NCBI GenBank assembly: GCA_030532405.1
Contig: JAUNLF010000006.1
Span: forward strand, 1 to 64,000
Source of the DNA: Actinomycetaceae bacterium
GTDB lineage: Bacteria; Actinomycetota; Actinomycetes; Actinomycetales; Actinomycetaceae
DNA: 64,000 bases
Direction: 5' to 3'
The notes beneath the pieces are model-generated. The model ran no database searches. It was not told where the DNA came from and saw nothing but the letters and a program-made list of their open reading frames with translations. Below are positions 1 to 7,344 of this stretch, piece after piece; positions within the stretch are counted from its first letter, which is position 1, and each line of letters opens with the position of its first letter. The position numbers and the translations under genes are program-made.

Positions 1-81
1 GTTAGGTTATGGCTAAAGTATAAACTATGTCGAACAAGGCGATTACTTCATTCACAGCTTTACGATACTTAAGGGCGCACC

Positions 82-660
82 TTAAAGAATCCCTCGAACA
101 GACATTAGGATCTCATGCTGCTTCGCAATGTCCCTAGCCGTTTTATCAACAATTTGAATATCGTGTTTAGCCCTACTACCGCCTACACCTACTGCAAATA
201 ATGAAACTATAACCACGATTGAGTTAGCTAACGACTCCGACTCGTTACCGCTTTGAAAAAGTGTCAAAGAAACAGGTATCAATAGCACCAGCAGTTCGCG
301 GACCTCAAGGAATGCAGTCGCAAGCGGAACGTCATTCGACCACCTCCGAAATCCCACCAACACCCAGATAATAATAGTGAGGTAACCGATGATACCGCTC
401 ATCAATTCCTCATCAATAAAACCGCGAAACACGAGATACATCGCCATTAACAAACTAAACGCCACTAACGACCTCAACAACCAATCATCACTCTTATTTT
501 CCGCCATCTTATTCACGACGGACTGTTCAGCTTTATTCCAGATTTCCACGACGCTGCAATCGTGCTCTTTAGCGAGCTCACAGATCCGTTTATGAGCTTC
601 TTGAACCGAGCCCCATTCCGACTCTTCAATCGCTATTTCTAGTTCAGCACGCTTACACAT
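82..660 (-). CDS. Hypothetical membrane protein
   Basis: No family is recognised. The 192-residue product has a soluble, charged N-terminal third rich in Glu/Lys, then about four hydrophobic segments (two around residues 65-105, two around 120-165), then a short basic helical tail, so it is probably an inner-membrane protein with a cytosolic N-terminal domain. An ATG at 675 is also in frame, but the ATG at 660 is preferred because a strong purine-rich Shine-Dalgarno (GGAGGGGAGG) sits just before it. The gene is more AT-rich than the core genes to the right, in line with acquired DNA. It is divergent from the methyltransferase gene and its function is unknown. Confidence 0.6.
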   Translation of the reverse strand: MCKRAELEIAIEESEWGSVQEAHKRICELAKEHDCSVVEIWNKAEQSVVNKMAENKSDDWLLRSLVAFSLLMAMYLVFRGFIDEELMSGIIGYLTIIIWVLVGFRRWSNDVPLATAFLEVRELLVLLIPVSLTLFQSGNESESLANSIVVIVSLFAVGVGGSRAKHDIQIVDKTARDIAKQHEILMSVRGIL

Positions 661-847
661 TAGCCTCCCCTCCATAAAACTCGATAAACTTCATATAAAT
701 AAAATCAATTACACAGAACGGCACCTCTGAACGCTGTCGCATGCCGTCACAACACGAATTCACACAATCACATCTAAAATCAATTGTCTTCATACAATTA
801 AAATCAATTAAGCGGCATGGTTCCCGACATGCCGCTAACCGGCGCAA
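653..847 (-). CDS. Possible small leader protein with an internal repeat
   Basis: This 64-codon frame lies in the divergent gap. Its stop overlaps the ATG of the membrane-protein gene (ATGTGTAA), which would allow translational coupling. It encodes two similar stretches, IDFNCMKTIDF and IDFIYMKFIEF, because the 99-bp-spaced DNA direct repeat in this gap is in register with the frame. The Cys-rich composition and the lack of an obvious ribosome binding site leave the gene uncertain; the repeat may instead be a DNA binding site. Confidence 0.25.
   Translation of the reverse strand: MRRLAACREPCRLIDFNCMKTIDFRCDCVNSCCDGMRQRSEVPFCVIDFIYMKFIEFYGGEANV
689..809. repeat. AT-rich direct repeats in a divergent promoter gap
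   Basis: A 22-bp sequence at 689-710 recurs at 788-809 with 20 of 22 bases identical, and the core AAAATCAATT appears a third time at 776-785. The copies lie between the divergent membrane-protein and methyltransferase genes, where operator sites would be expected. No known regulator is assigned. Confidence 0.55.
811..836. other. Hairpin / inverted repeat upstream of the methyltransferase
   Basis: AGCGGCATG (811-819) pairs perfectly with CATGCCGCT (828-836) across an 8-nt loop. On the minus strand it is followed by a T-rich tract, so it could terminate leftward transcription. It may equally be an operator dyad for the nearby methyltransferase promoter. Confidence 0.45.
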
Positions 848-916
848 CTAACTCCGTTCTAAGCAGGCGCGCACCTTGTTTCACTAAAGATCACAGACTG
901 GGCGCAGTCTTCCTCT

Positions 917-944
917 TTGCATTGTCCTAGGTAGTTGCTATGCT
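917..944 (+). promoter_or_regulatory. Predicted promoter of the RM operon
   Basis: TTGCAT (917-922) and TATGCT (939-944) are 16 bp apart, and TGC before the second hexamer makes an extended -10. It lies about 35 bp upstream of the chosen methyltransferase start. Confidence 0.5.
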
Positions 945-979
945 GCGTGTAGTTAGTGTTAAAAGAGGGAAGAAAACTG

Positions 980-2065
980 ATGGATACGCGCTCGACGTCT
1001 ACGCGCCAACCAACCACTTACCGCCTTGGGGAGCTGTTTAGCGGCCCGGGCGGTCTTGCTGTTGGTGCTCACTTGGCAAATATTGGCAACGGCGACCGTA
1101 TCGCACACCAGTGGGCTACTGACTACGACGCAGACACAGTTAAGACTTATGCCGCGAACATTCCCGGCGCCTCCGCTGAGAGTGTAGTGCTATCAGATAT
1201 TCGAGAACTTGACTACCAAGTACTACACGATCTTGGAGATATTGACGCACTAGCGTTTGGTTTTCCGTGCAATGACTTTTCCGTAGTTGGAGAACAAAAA
1301 GGGTTTAACGGAGAATTTGGGCCGCTGTACACCTACGGCGTAAAAGCCCTCAAAGAGTTTCAACCGAAATGGTTCCTAGCTGAGAACGTGGGAGGACTAA
1401 GGAGCGCTAACGAAGGCGCCGCCTTCGTGAAAATCCAGCACGACCTGCGCGAAGCTGGCTACAAACTCGTCACTAACCTATACAAGTTCGAACAGTACGG
1501 CGTTCCACAAGCACGCCACCGGATCATCATTATTGGCATTAGGGACGACATCGATCGTGCTTATCGCGTTCCTTCGACCGAACCGTTTGAGGACGCAGAC
1601 GTGAGTGTGCGCACCGCTCTTACAGTGCCACCGATTACCCCTGACATGTCTGGCACTGAGAAGACGCGTCAATCGGCCACAGTTGTCGAGAGGCTAAAAC
1701 TGATCAAACCCGGTCAAAACGCTTTTACAGCCGACCTCCCGGAGCACCTCCAAATCAAGACCGCAACGAAGATCAGTCAAATCTACAAGCGCCTACACCC
1801 CGACCAGCCCGCCTACACAGTTACCGGTAGCGGCGGAGGAGGTACGCACATGTATCACTGGGATGAACCACGCGCACTAACAAACCGCGAACGCGCACGC
1901 CTGCAAACCTTCCCCGACGACTTCAACTTCCACGGGAGCAAAGAACAGGTGCGCAAACAGATCGGCATGGCCGTGCCAGCAAAAGGCGCGCAAGTAATCT
2001 TCGAAGCAGTCATGAAAACAATGGCCGGAATCGACTACCCAAGCCAAGAAGCAAACATGGACTAG
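980..2065 (+). CDS. DNA (cytosine-5)-methyltransferase
   Basis: This enzyme transfers a methyl group from S-adenosylmethionine to C5 of cytosine and should protect host DNA from the nuclease encoded next to it. The motifs occur in the standard order: motif I ELFSGPGG (about residues 18-25), catalytic motif IV PCNDFS with Cys97, motif VI ENV (135-137), motif VIII QARHR (177-181), a variable target-recognition region, and motif X GMAVPAKGA near the C-terminus. At 361 residues it is a normal length. The ATG at 980 is chosen because GAGGGAAG precedes it at good spacing; an in-frame GTG at 956 lacks this. It lies 59 bp before the nuclease gene on the same strand. No controller-protein gene is seen. 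Confidence 0.92.
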   Translation: MDTRSTSTRQPTTYRLGELFSGPGGLAVGAHLANIGNGDRIAHQWATDYDADTVKTYAANIPGASAESVVLSDIRELDYQVLHDLGDIDALAFGFPCNDFSVVGEQKGFNGEFGPLYTYGVKALKEFQPKWFLAENVGGLRSANEGAAFVKIQHDLREAGYKLVTNLYKFEQYGVPQARHRIIIIGIRDDIDRAYRVPSTEPFEDADVSVRTALTVPPITPDMSGTEKTRQSATVVERLKLIKPGQNAFTADLPEHLQIKTATKISQIYKRLHPDQPAYTVTGSGGGGTHMYHWDEPRALTNRERARLQTFPDDFNFHGSKEQVRKQIGMAVPAKGAQVIFEAVMKTMAGIDYPSQEANMD

Positions 2066-2124
2066 CCCAAAGAGGTTTATCTTTCAGTACAGTTGTAGAA
2101 AACCACTGGCTCGAAAGACTAACC

Positions 2125-3711
2125 ATGCACAACACTTGGTGGGTAACACGCCCCAAACGCTACCTTGCCTCCGTGCCGCGCGCTCTCGCAGCGGTGTCCT
2201 TGGCTGTTGGCACCCCTTGGAAAACGCAAGACAAGACCACTGAGCTACAGATCGAAGCGGCACTAGAAGCCTCCAACGTTAAGAGAGTCGGCACTAGACG
2301 AGACCAACAAGGCGGCGGCGCGCGCACCTACAGATCATGGCTAAAGAGTCTGGGCCTGCTGTTTATGGACAACCAAGACCGCTTACAGCTAACCCTTGCT
2401 GGGGAAGACCTGCTTAAGGGCGAGAACCCCATTCCTATCCTTAGAAAACAAGTTCTTGACTTCCAATACCCTTCAAACTGGGCTTTGAAAGGCGCCTCAA
2501 GTGTAAACCCGAGGTTCCGCCTCCACCCCTTTAGATTCATCCTTGGACTCTTAGCCGATGAGCGCCTTGAAGGCTACCTCACTGAAGCTGAGGACGTAGC
2601 AAAGATAGTCATCTGCTACGCCGAAACCCCCGACAGCCACGAAGACGTGGTGGAACGTATCTTGCAGCTACGCCAAAAGGGCGACGCCTCCCTGGAGACT
2701 GACTATTACGAGACATTCAAATCAGGCCGCATAAGTCACGGCCGCCTAGACAAGCTCTTTAGCAATCACGCCGATATTGCTAACACACTGGGCAACTGGC
2801 TCGAATACTCCCAACTCATTGTCAGAGACGCTGGAGCGTGGAGACTAAACCCGGTTGCAGACTCCCTCATCGAAGCAACGCTAGGGCAACGGCCAAAACT
2901 GATAGACCGCGCCGACGATGAAGAATACTTCCAACGCCGCTACGGTATCGGGCTTAACCGCACTAAAGACCTGCGCGACTTGACCAACTCGCGCACCATC
3001 TCAAAGGCTCTCATCGAGGAACACAACCTCAACGCCTCCTATCTGGGCATTGCCAGCCAAAAACTCATCACCAGAATAGACGCCAGTCTTGTAGGTGAAT
3101 TAGCTAAGAAAGCTGGAACCACACAGGCTACGGCCGAGCGTTTTCTGCACCGAAACTACCCCAAGGGCAGCGCCAACCTATTCTTGTCCGAATACGCGGA
3201 TATGGCAGTAGCCTCCAGAACCCGAGCTACAGAGTTCGAGATAGCCACTGTAGAAATCTTCCAGCAAGTCTTTGGCTACGACGCCTTCCACATAGGCGCG
3301 CAAGGCGTAGTGCCGGACATTTACCTTGAATCCGCCTCCGAGCGCTACAGCGCGATTATCGACAATAAAGCATACAAGGACGGGTATTCCATCACGAATG
3401 ACCACTTCAACCGAATGACCTACAACTACATTCCGGAGATAGACAGCTACCGGCCGACCACGAATAGCTACGCTCTTGCCTTCTTTACCTACATTGCGGC
3501 CGACTACAAGAAAACAGTAAACGCAAAACTTAAAGAGATTAGTGATCAAACCCAAGTGGCAGGCAGTCTGATCACCGCAACGAGCGTGATCCACCTAGTC
3601 GAGCTACACCAAGACAAGCCCTTCACCCACCAAGCTCTTAGACAGCTGTTCTCACTAGGTAAAGCAATCACTATGCAAGACATTCACGAGATTCACTCCA
3701 ACGCCGCATAA
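2125..3711 (+). CDS. Restriction endonuclease with FokI/AlwI-like cleavage domain
   Basis: Likely the nuclease partner of the adjacent methyltransferase. The 528-residue protein has a long N-terminal part that probably recognises DNA, including winged-helix-like stretches. Its C-terminal region (about 370-510) resembles the FokI/AlwI cleavage domain: an E-rich helix, FGYDAFHIGAQG, PDIYL with Asp398, then IIDNKAY with Asp413 and Lys415, followed by GYSI and a Met-containing helix. This is the PD-(D/E)xK order, with KAY..GY as in FokI. FokI-type enzymes usually cut outside an asymmetric site; specificity cannot be read here. The ribosome binding site is weak, so translation may depend on the upstream gene. 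The cleavage-fold call is firm; the subtype is inferred. Confidence 0.8.
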   Translation: MHNTWWVTRPKRYLASVPRALAAVSLAVGTPWKTQDKTTELQIEAALEASNVKRVGTRRDQQGGGARTYRSWLKSLGLLFMDNQDRLQLTLAGEDLLKGENPIPILRKQVLDFQYPSNWALKGASSVNPRFRLHPFRFILGLLADERLEGYLTEAEDVAKIVICYAETPDSHEDVVERILQLRQKGDASLETDYYETFKSGRISHGRLDKLFSNHADIANTLGNWLEYSQLIVRDAGAWRLNPVADSLIEATLGQRPKLIDRADDEEYFQRRYGIGLNRTKDLRDLTNSRTISKALIEEHNLNASYLGIASQKLITRIDASLVGELAKKAGTTQATAERFLHRNYPKGSANLFLSEYADMAVASRTRATEFEIATVEIFQQVFGYDAFHIGAQGVVPDIYLESASERYSAIIDNKAYKDGYSITNDHFNRMTYNYIPEIDSYRPTTNSYALAFFTYIAADYKKTVNAKLKEISDQTQVAGSLITATSVIHLVELHQDKPFTHQALRQLFSLGKAITMQDIHEIHSNAA

Positions 3712-3825
3712 AGTGCGGCCGTAGCAGCGCACACCTCCTACACGCTATAGGTTGCGTGCATTAACGGTCGTTTTTGCGCGCTCTGCGCGGCCGCACACGC
3801 GGCCGCGAAATACCGGCACTACTGC

Positions 3826-3889
3826 GCGTGCAAAACTTGCGCGCAAAACTCCCATCGTTCAAAACTGCGTGTCGATGAGTTTTGCACGC
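3826..3889. other. Res-like recombination site
   Basis: GCGTGCAAAACT (3826-3837) and AGTTTTGCACGC (3878-3889) are perfect 12-bp inverted repeats. Between them are further AAAACT half-sites, including a CAAAACT/AGTTTTG pair 11 bp apart, and the palindrome TTGCGCGCAA (3837-3846). Dyad subsites directly upstream of a resolvase gene are the usual layout of a res site, which also autoregulates the resolvase. Confidence 0.6.
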
Positions 3890-3929
3890 CCGCGACATAG
3901 AATTATTGGAGAGCGGGAAGGAGCTTGAG

Positions 3930-4484
3930 GTGAGTCTTATTGGTTATGCGCGCGTGTCTACGGCCGAACAACATCTAGACGCGCAACTTGCTGCGCTTAA
4001 TGACGCGGGCTGTAGTCGTGTCTTTACCGATCAAGCCTCTGGAGCGCGCACAGACCGACCCGAACTAGCGGCCGCGCTGGACTACTTGCGCGAGGGCGAC
4101 ACTCTAGTGGTGTGGAAGCTTGATAGGCTCGGCCGCTCACTTGCACACCTTGTGCACGTCATTGAGGACTTAGAAAAGCGCGGCGTGGAGTTTCGTTCCC
4201 TTAGCGAATCGATCGACACGACTACTCCGGGCGGGCGTTTGGTGTTCCATATGGCGGCCGCCTTCGCGCAGTTTGAACGCGACCTTATACGCGAGCGTAC
4301 TAATGCAGGCTTGGAAGCCGCTCGGGCTAAAGGAAAAGTGGGAGGCCGTCCCAGCGTTATGACTGCTGATCGGATCAAGGCCGCTAGGGACATGTACAGC
4401 CAAGGCGCCACTTACACGCAAATAGGCGCGGTGCTTGGAGTGAGTCGCTCTAGTGTTTCGCGGGCGCTTAATAATGAGGCGTGA
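3930..4484 (+). CDS. Serine recombinase (resolvase/invertase family)
   Basis: This site-specific recombinase cuts DNA through a 5'-phosphoserine and would resolve multimers or cointegrates of the element. The N-terminus IGYARVST carries catalytic Ser10, and KLDRLGRS and the FERDLIRERT helix are typical of the family. The C-terminal 45 residues form a Hin-like helix-turn-helix (TQIGAVLGVSRSSVSRAL). At 184 residues it matches small Tn3-type resolvases. The GTG at 3930 is chosen because GGGAAGGAG precedes it and the product then starts two residues before IGYARVST; the longer frame from 3882 would overlap the res-like site. It is not a large serine integrase, so it probably does not drive integration of the whole element. 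Confidence 0.9.
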   Translation: MSLIGYARVSTAEQHLDAQLAALNDAGCSRVFTDQASGARTDRPELAAALDYLREGDTLVVWKLDRLGRSLAHLVHVIEDLEKRGVEFRSLSESIDTTTPGGRLVFHMAAAFAQFERDLIRERTNAGLEAARAKGKVGGRPSVMTADRIKAARDMYSQGATYTQIGAVLGVSRSSVSRALNNEA

Positions 4485-4576
4485 ACGCTTGGCGTTCACA
4501 CTGTTACTACCGCGCGCGGCGCGGTAGCCTCACGCACGGCGTGAGCATTTGCCTTTAGTAATGGCGCGTTGCGCCA
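4481..4576. repeat. Cluster of short perfect hairpins with 3-nt loops
   Basis: Four consecutive perfect palindromes, each with a 3-nt spacer, follow the resolvase: GTGAACGC-ttg-GCGTTCAC (4481-4499), CTACCGCGC-gcg-GCGCGGTAG (4507-4527), CTCACGC-acg-GCGTGAG (4529-4545) and TGGCGC-gtt-GCGCCA (4562-4576). A fifth starts the repeat that follows. The first overlaps the resolvase stop. They may act together as a terminator or be a palindromic repeat family. Confidence 0.7.
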
Positions 4577-4582
4577 CTTGGA

Positions 4583-4608
4583 CGCGCACGGTGTGCGCGC
4601 GGTTTTTT
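4583..4608 (+). terminator. Rho-independent terminator after the resolvase
   Basis: CGCGCAC-ggt-GTGCGCG (4583-4599) is followed after CGG by six Ts. The same structure is at 7348-7373 in copy B of the repeat. Confidence 0.6.
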
Positions 4609-4830
4609 CTTAGTGGTTTTTTCCTGCTGGCTTTCCACTCTACGACGCGCGGCAGTGTTGCCAAACGCTACGCGTTCAAGCACGCGGAGGCTTTCGCGGC
4701 ATAAACCACTTCGCTTGCGCTTCGTTATTTATTCCACGATCCCCCGCCTACTTGCCCTGCGGGTGACAACACTGCCTTAATCGCGTCGTTATCGCTTTGC
4801 TCGCCAGCAGGCAAAAAAGAAAGTCACACC

Positions 4831-4857
4831 CGGCACACAGGGAACAAGTCCCAGCCG
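4831..4857 (+). promoter_or_regulatory. Conserved leader hairpin, copy 1
   Basis: CGGC-acaca-GGGA-acaag-TCCC-a-GCCG forms an outer and an inner stem separated by an asymmetric internal loop, about 22 nt before the ATG of the following gene. The same hairpin with small changes occurs at 5468-5493 and 7596-7623, each before a gene. The best guess is a cis-regulatory RNA or protein-binding hairpin. Confidence 0.5.
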
Positions 4858-4879
4858 AACTTTAGAAAGGAAAGACAAC

Positions 4880-5368
4880 ATGTCTACTCGTTCTTATGTA
4901 GGAGTCATCGAGGGCAACACGATCAGCTTCATCTACGTGCATTTTGACGGCTACTTGCAAGGCGTGGGTGCCGCACTTGCCACCGGGTTCCCCAAAGCAA
5001 AGGACATTAAACCCATCATCGCCTTGGGAGACAGGTCAGGACTGACTCTAACCAGTTATGCAGGAGACGGCGACTCATATGCAGAGCAAGGCGAAGTTAG
5101 TGACCACCTCAAGCCTTCCACGCGGACGATCGCCCAAGGCGCGAAAGAGGAGACAATCAAGGAACTAATTACCTATGCAGGCCAAAATGGAATTGAGTTC
5201 CTATACCTACTCGACGGCAAGAAATGGCGGGCATGGAGCTGCTTCATGGAGTGGGCAGGCAAAGAGCACGACTTGTCCACCTATTGCAAGGCCGGGTTCG
5301 CGTGGCAGATCACCGAGCTCGCTAGAGCTTGGAGAAAGCAACAGGCACCAGCGCCCATACCAGCTTAA
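4880..5368 (+). CDS. Conserved mobile-element protein of unknown function
   Basis: The N-terminus MSTRSYVGVIEGNTISFIYVHFDGY matches a pattern I know from small phage and plasmid proteins (an MxTRSxxGI start, then HFDGY) whose function is not established. The 162-residue protein has no membrane segment or signal peptide, is mixed alpha/beta by composition, and ends in a Pro/Ala tail. Its ribosome binding site (GAAAGGAAA) lies at the end of the 294-bp repeat. A GC-rich hairpin follows at 5376-5400, so it is probably a single-gene transcript. Confidence 0.65.
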   Translation: MSTRSYVGVIEGNTISFIYVHFDGYLQGVGAALATGFPKAKDIKPIIALGDRSGLTLTSYAGDGDSYAEQGEVSDHLKPSTRTIAQGAKEETIKELITYAGQNGIEFLYLLDGKKWRAWSCFMEWAGKEHDLSTYCKAGFAWQITELARAWRKQQAPAPIPA

Positions 5369-5375
5369 GCGCATC

Positions 5376-5400
5376 GAGCGGCCGCCAGCGGCGGCCGCTC
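5376..5400 (+). terminator. Hairpin after the 162-aa gene
   Basis: GAGCGGCCGC (5376-5385) pairs with GCGGCCGCTC (5391-5400) over a 5-nt loop. There is no T-run, so termination is possible but not certain. Confidence 0.4.
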
Positions 5401-5429
5401 AACCAGTTCAAAACAATAAGCGAAAACAC

Positions 5430-5459
5430 TTGACGTGTCCGGTTGATCGGACATACAAT
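5430..5459 (+). promoter_or_regulatory. Promoter with an operator dyad filling the spacer
   Basis: TTGACG (5430-5435) and TACAAT (5454-5459) are close to consensus with an 18-bp spacer. That spacer is exactly the dyad TGTCCG-gttgat-CGGACA (5436-5453). A protein bound there would sit between the two RNA polymerase contacts. It drives the gene at 5517. Confidence 0.7.
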
Positions 5460-5467
5460 TTAGGGGA

Positions 5468-5493
5468 CGGCACACAGGGAACAAGTCCCGGCC
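5468..5493 (+). promoter_or_regulatory. Conserved leader hairpin, copy 2
   Basis: GGC-acaca-GGGA-acaag-TCCC-g-GCC lies about 24 nt before the ATG at 5517. It keeps the hairpin seen at 4831 and 7596 although the surrounding sequence differs. Confidence 0.5.
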
Positions 5494-5516
5494 ACAGAGA
5501 TCAAGGAGAGATTCTC

Positions 5517-6290
5517 ATGATGACAACGCAACTTAACCCGACACTAGCGCACGCAGTCCACGGATTGTGGACGGTCACCACGGTAGGCGGGGTGACGTAT
5601 CAAGCAACGCTTCGCAGAAACCCTGACGCAAAAGGTTGGATTGTGAGTGTTGTTGATACGCGCACCGGCGCAGCCGTACTACTAGCACACCCGCTAACTA
5701 CACCGAATTATGGAGATGTTGCTTGGGTGCTTGACCGGCGCGCGCGTGACCTTAACGGCGGCAAACCTGAGCTATTGGGCGTGGACTTTAACGAGTACCG
5801 GGATTACGCGGCCGAGTGCCGCGATAAGGAAGTGAAGAACCCGCAACGGTTCATTATCACTGAGAGCCCGCGCGGGGAGTTTTGGGCGGGAACGATTGCA
5901 GACCTCCTTCGGTTCGACAACCATTATCAGCGCGCGTATGACTACTTGCGCTACTCCGGGCTACTCGCTGAGCCGGATGAAGATGACGACGACTACCCGC
6001 AGATGAGCGACATTTACGCCGCGATGACGCGGGAGGCGTTGCAGGCGGCGTGCGACGCGGACTTTGTTTACGTTACTGATCTTTACGGTGACGTGCTTGG
6101 AACTCTTGACACGCTACAGGCCACCATCGAGGGCTGGGACGGCACCGAACGCGAGGTTGCCCTTGCTCATCACAGTTTTATGATTGCTCAACTCGTAGTC
6201 GATACCGGCAGCGCAAAGCGGGTCGCGAGCGTGACGGGCTTGAGTGAAGAGGACGTGCTTGAACGCGTTAAACGCGCAAGAGCAAAGTGA
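5517..6290 (+). CDS. Hypothetical protein with acidic linker
   Basis: No family is recognised. The 257-residue protein has a beta-rich N-terminal third (TVTTVGGVTYQATL..GWIVSVVD), a helical middle, and a strongly acidic stretch EPDEDDDDYPQMSD about two-thirds along. The C-terminal 70 residues look helix-turn-helix-like (SAKRVASVTGLSEEDVLERVKRA). The ATG at 5517 has AAGGAGAG upstream. It has its own promoter with an operator dyad and the shared leader hairpin, so it is probably regulated. The next gene, an HTH protein, starts 64 bp downstream on the same strand. Confidence 0.55.
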   Translation: MMTTQLNPTLAHAVHGLWTVTTVGGVTYQATLRRNPDAKGWIVSVVDTRTGAAVLLAHPLTTPNYGDVAWVLDRRARDLNGGKPELLGVDFNEYRDYAAECRDKEVKNPQRFIITESPRGEFWAGTIADLLRFDNHYQRAYDYLRYSGLLAEPDEDDDDYPQMSDIYAAMTREALQAACDADFVYVTDLYGDVLGTLDTLQATIEGWDGTEREVALAHHSFMIAQLVVDTGSAKRVASVTGLSEEDVLERVKRARAK

Positions 6291-6354
6291 ATCAACGGCG
6301 GTGAGGGGCGCGCCTAGCTTGCCCCTCACCTCAAGACAATAGGGAGCATCAATA

Positions 6355-6777
6355 GTGGATGGGACGGAGTTTTACTACAAGCGGAGGGGAATGGGGCTTA
6401 CGCAAGAAGAACTTGCAGTACAGCTCGGTGTTAATGAGCGGACTGTTAGGCGATGGGAGAAAAATGACTTCACCATTCCCGAAGGTGTCACGCAAGATTT
6501 AAACGAGTTGTACACCAGCTTTGGTGAGCGCGTCCTATCATCGGTGGATTTACTACTTGAGCAATTCGAATCTGTTCACGACGGCGCAGGCCAGAGTCGT
6601 GACGACCCTGACGGGCGGCCAGTAGTTGAAATCGCCACGTTTAAAACACCTGAATCGCACGAGCTTGCTCACCCCGGAGAGTCATGGACGCAGCATAAGG
6701 CGTTGGTCTCCGCTATCGGCATGGTCTTGGCAGGCGAGGGCTTTAGCGTGCGGTTTACAAGCGTCACTGAGCAGTAA
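6355..6777 (+). CDS. XRE-family helix-turn-helix protein
   Basis: A 140-residue DNA-binding protein. Residues about 8-40 (RGMGLTQEELAVQLGVNERTVRRWEK) form a Cro/CI-type helix-turn-helix. The C-terminal 70 residues have no recognised domain. It starts with GTG behind AGGGAG. It is 64 bp after the 257-aa gene and 17 bp before the next gene, so the three are probably one transcript. It is a candidate regulator of the dyad-containing promoter at 5430, but this is inference from position only. Confidence 0.7.
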   Translation: MDGTEFYYKRRGMGLTQEELAVQLGVNERTVRRWEKNDFTIPEGVTQDLNELYTSFGERVLSSVDLLLEQFESVHDGAGQSRDDPDGRPVVEIATFKTPESHELAHPGESWTQHKALVSAIGMVLAGEGFSVRFTSVTEQ

Positions 6778-6794
6778 GCAGGGAGGGACTAGTA

Positions 6795-7184
6795 GTGGAA
6801 GACTACGAGTTTGAAGCGTTTATGGGTATTCCAGGCTTGGAATACTCTGAGGAAGCGTTAGAAGTTATCCGCTATGTGTTTGAAGAATACGAAGCGGAAC
6901 ACAAGTACAGGCGCGATGACGGCACCGACTGTGAGTGGGAGTACGAGCTGCGCTTTCCCGAGTTTGCCAGCGGGGTAGTGGGTGTCGCGGAGGGAGTCGT
7001 GACCCTTGAGAATATAAAGAAGGAATGGGCAGACGCCCACCAGAAGCTCATGTACAAGCAGGCGGAGCTTGTAGGCGCAGTGCGCGCGTCGCACGCGATG
7101 GGAATGAGTGTAGCGGACATCAGGCAGAAGACCGGTCTGTTGGAGTGGGTAATTGAACAATGGCTGGAGAGAGCCTTTGACTAG
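6795..7184 (+). CDS. Small acidic hypothetical protein
   Basis: The 129-residue product is very acidic in its first half (EDYEFEAFMGIPGLEYSEE..FEEYEAEH). It ends in a region resembling a sigma-70 region 4 or HTH fold (AVRASHAMGMSVADIRQKTGLLEWVIEQW). The GTG start has GGGAGG upstream, 17 bp after the preceding HTH gene. Two strong hairpins follow its stop. No function can be named; a DNA-mimic or small regulator would fit the composition but is unproven. Confidence 0.5.
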   Translation: MEDYEFEAFMGIPGLEYSEEALEVIRYVFEEYEAEHKYRRDDGTDCEWEYELRFPEFASGVVGVAEGVVTLENIKKEWADAHQKLMYKQAELVGAVRASHAMGMSVADIRQKTGLLEWVIEQWLERAFD

Positions 7185-7216
7185 TCCGGCTTTGTTTGTT
7201 CAGGTCTGCATTACTT

Positions 7217-7277
7217 AACCGCCTGCCCCTTGATTGGGCAGGCGGTTCCTAATCTCTGGCACGGAGATTAGGAACCG
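7217..7277 (+). terminator. Two overlapping, mutually exclusive hairpins
   Basis: AACCGCCTGCCC (7217-7228) pairs with GGGCAGGCGGTT (7236-7247). CGGTTCCTAATCTC (7243-7256) pairs with GAGATTAGGAACCG (7264-7277). Bases 7243-7247 are used by both, so only one can fully form. This is terminator- or attenuator-like structure at the end of the three-gene transcript. Confidence 0.6.
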
Positions 7278-7344
7278 TACAAGTGGGGGGCGTGGAGCAC
7301 GCTTTGCGTGCGCTGTATTGGTTCGGGCGTTGCCCGGTGTATGC

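Larger units (their letters stand above)
4580..4873 (+). repeat. 294-bp direct repeat, copy A (structured leader)
   Basis: This segment recurs at 7345-7639 with a single 1-nt insertion and no substitution seen. It begins with a terminator-like hairpin. It contains nested long-range inverted repeats: TTTTTTCCTGCTGGC with GCCAGCAGGCAAAAAA (about 4617-4631 and 4803-4818), and inside them GGCAGTGTTGCC with GACAACACTGCC (about 4651-4662 and 4764-4775). It ends with a small hairpin (4831-4857) and a Shine-Dalgarno, so each copy supplies the leader of the next gene. No ORF of note lies in it. Confidence 0.9.

Noticed and set aside
3882-3929. Longer N-terminus for the resolvase from TTG 3882
   Set aside because: It would overlap the res-like dyad and adds 16 residues before a perfect family N-terminus; GTG 3930 has a strong Shine-Dalgarno.
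3930-4484. Serine recombinase as the integrase of the element
   Set aside because: At 184 residues it is a small resolvase/invertase without the large C-terminal domains of serine integrases, and it sits beside a res-like site.
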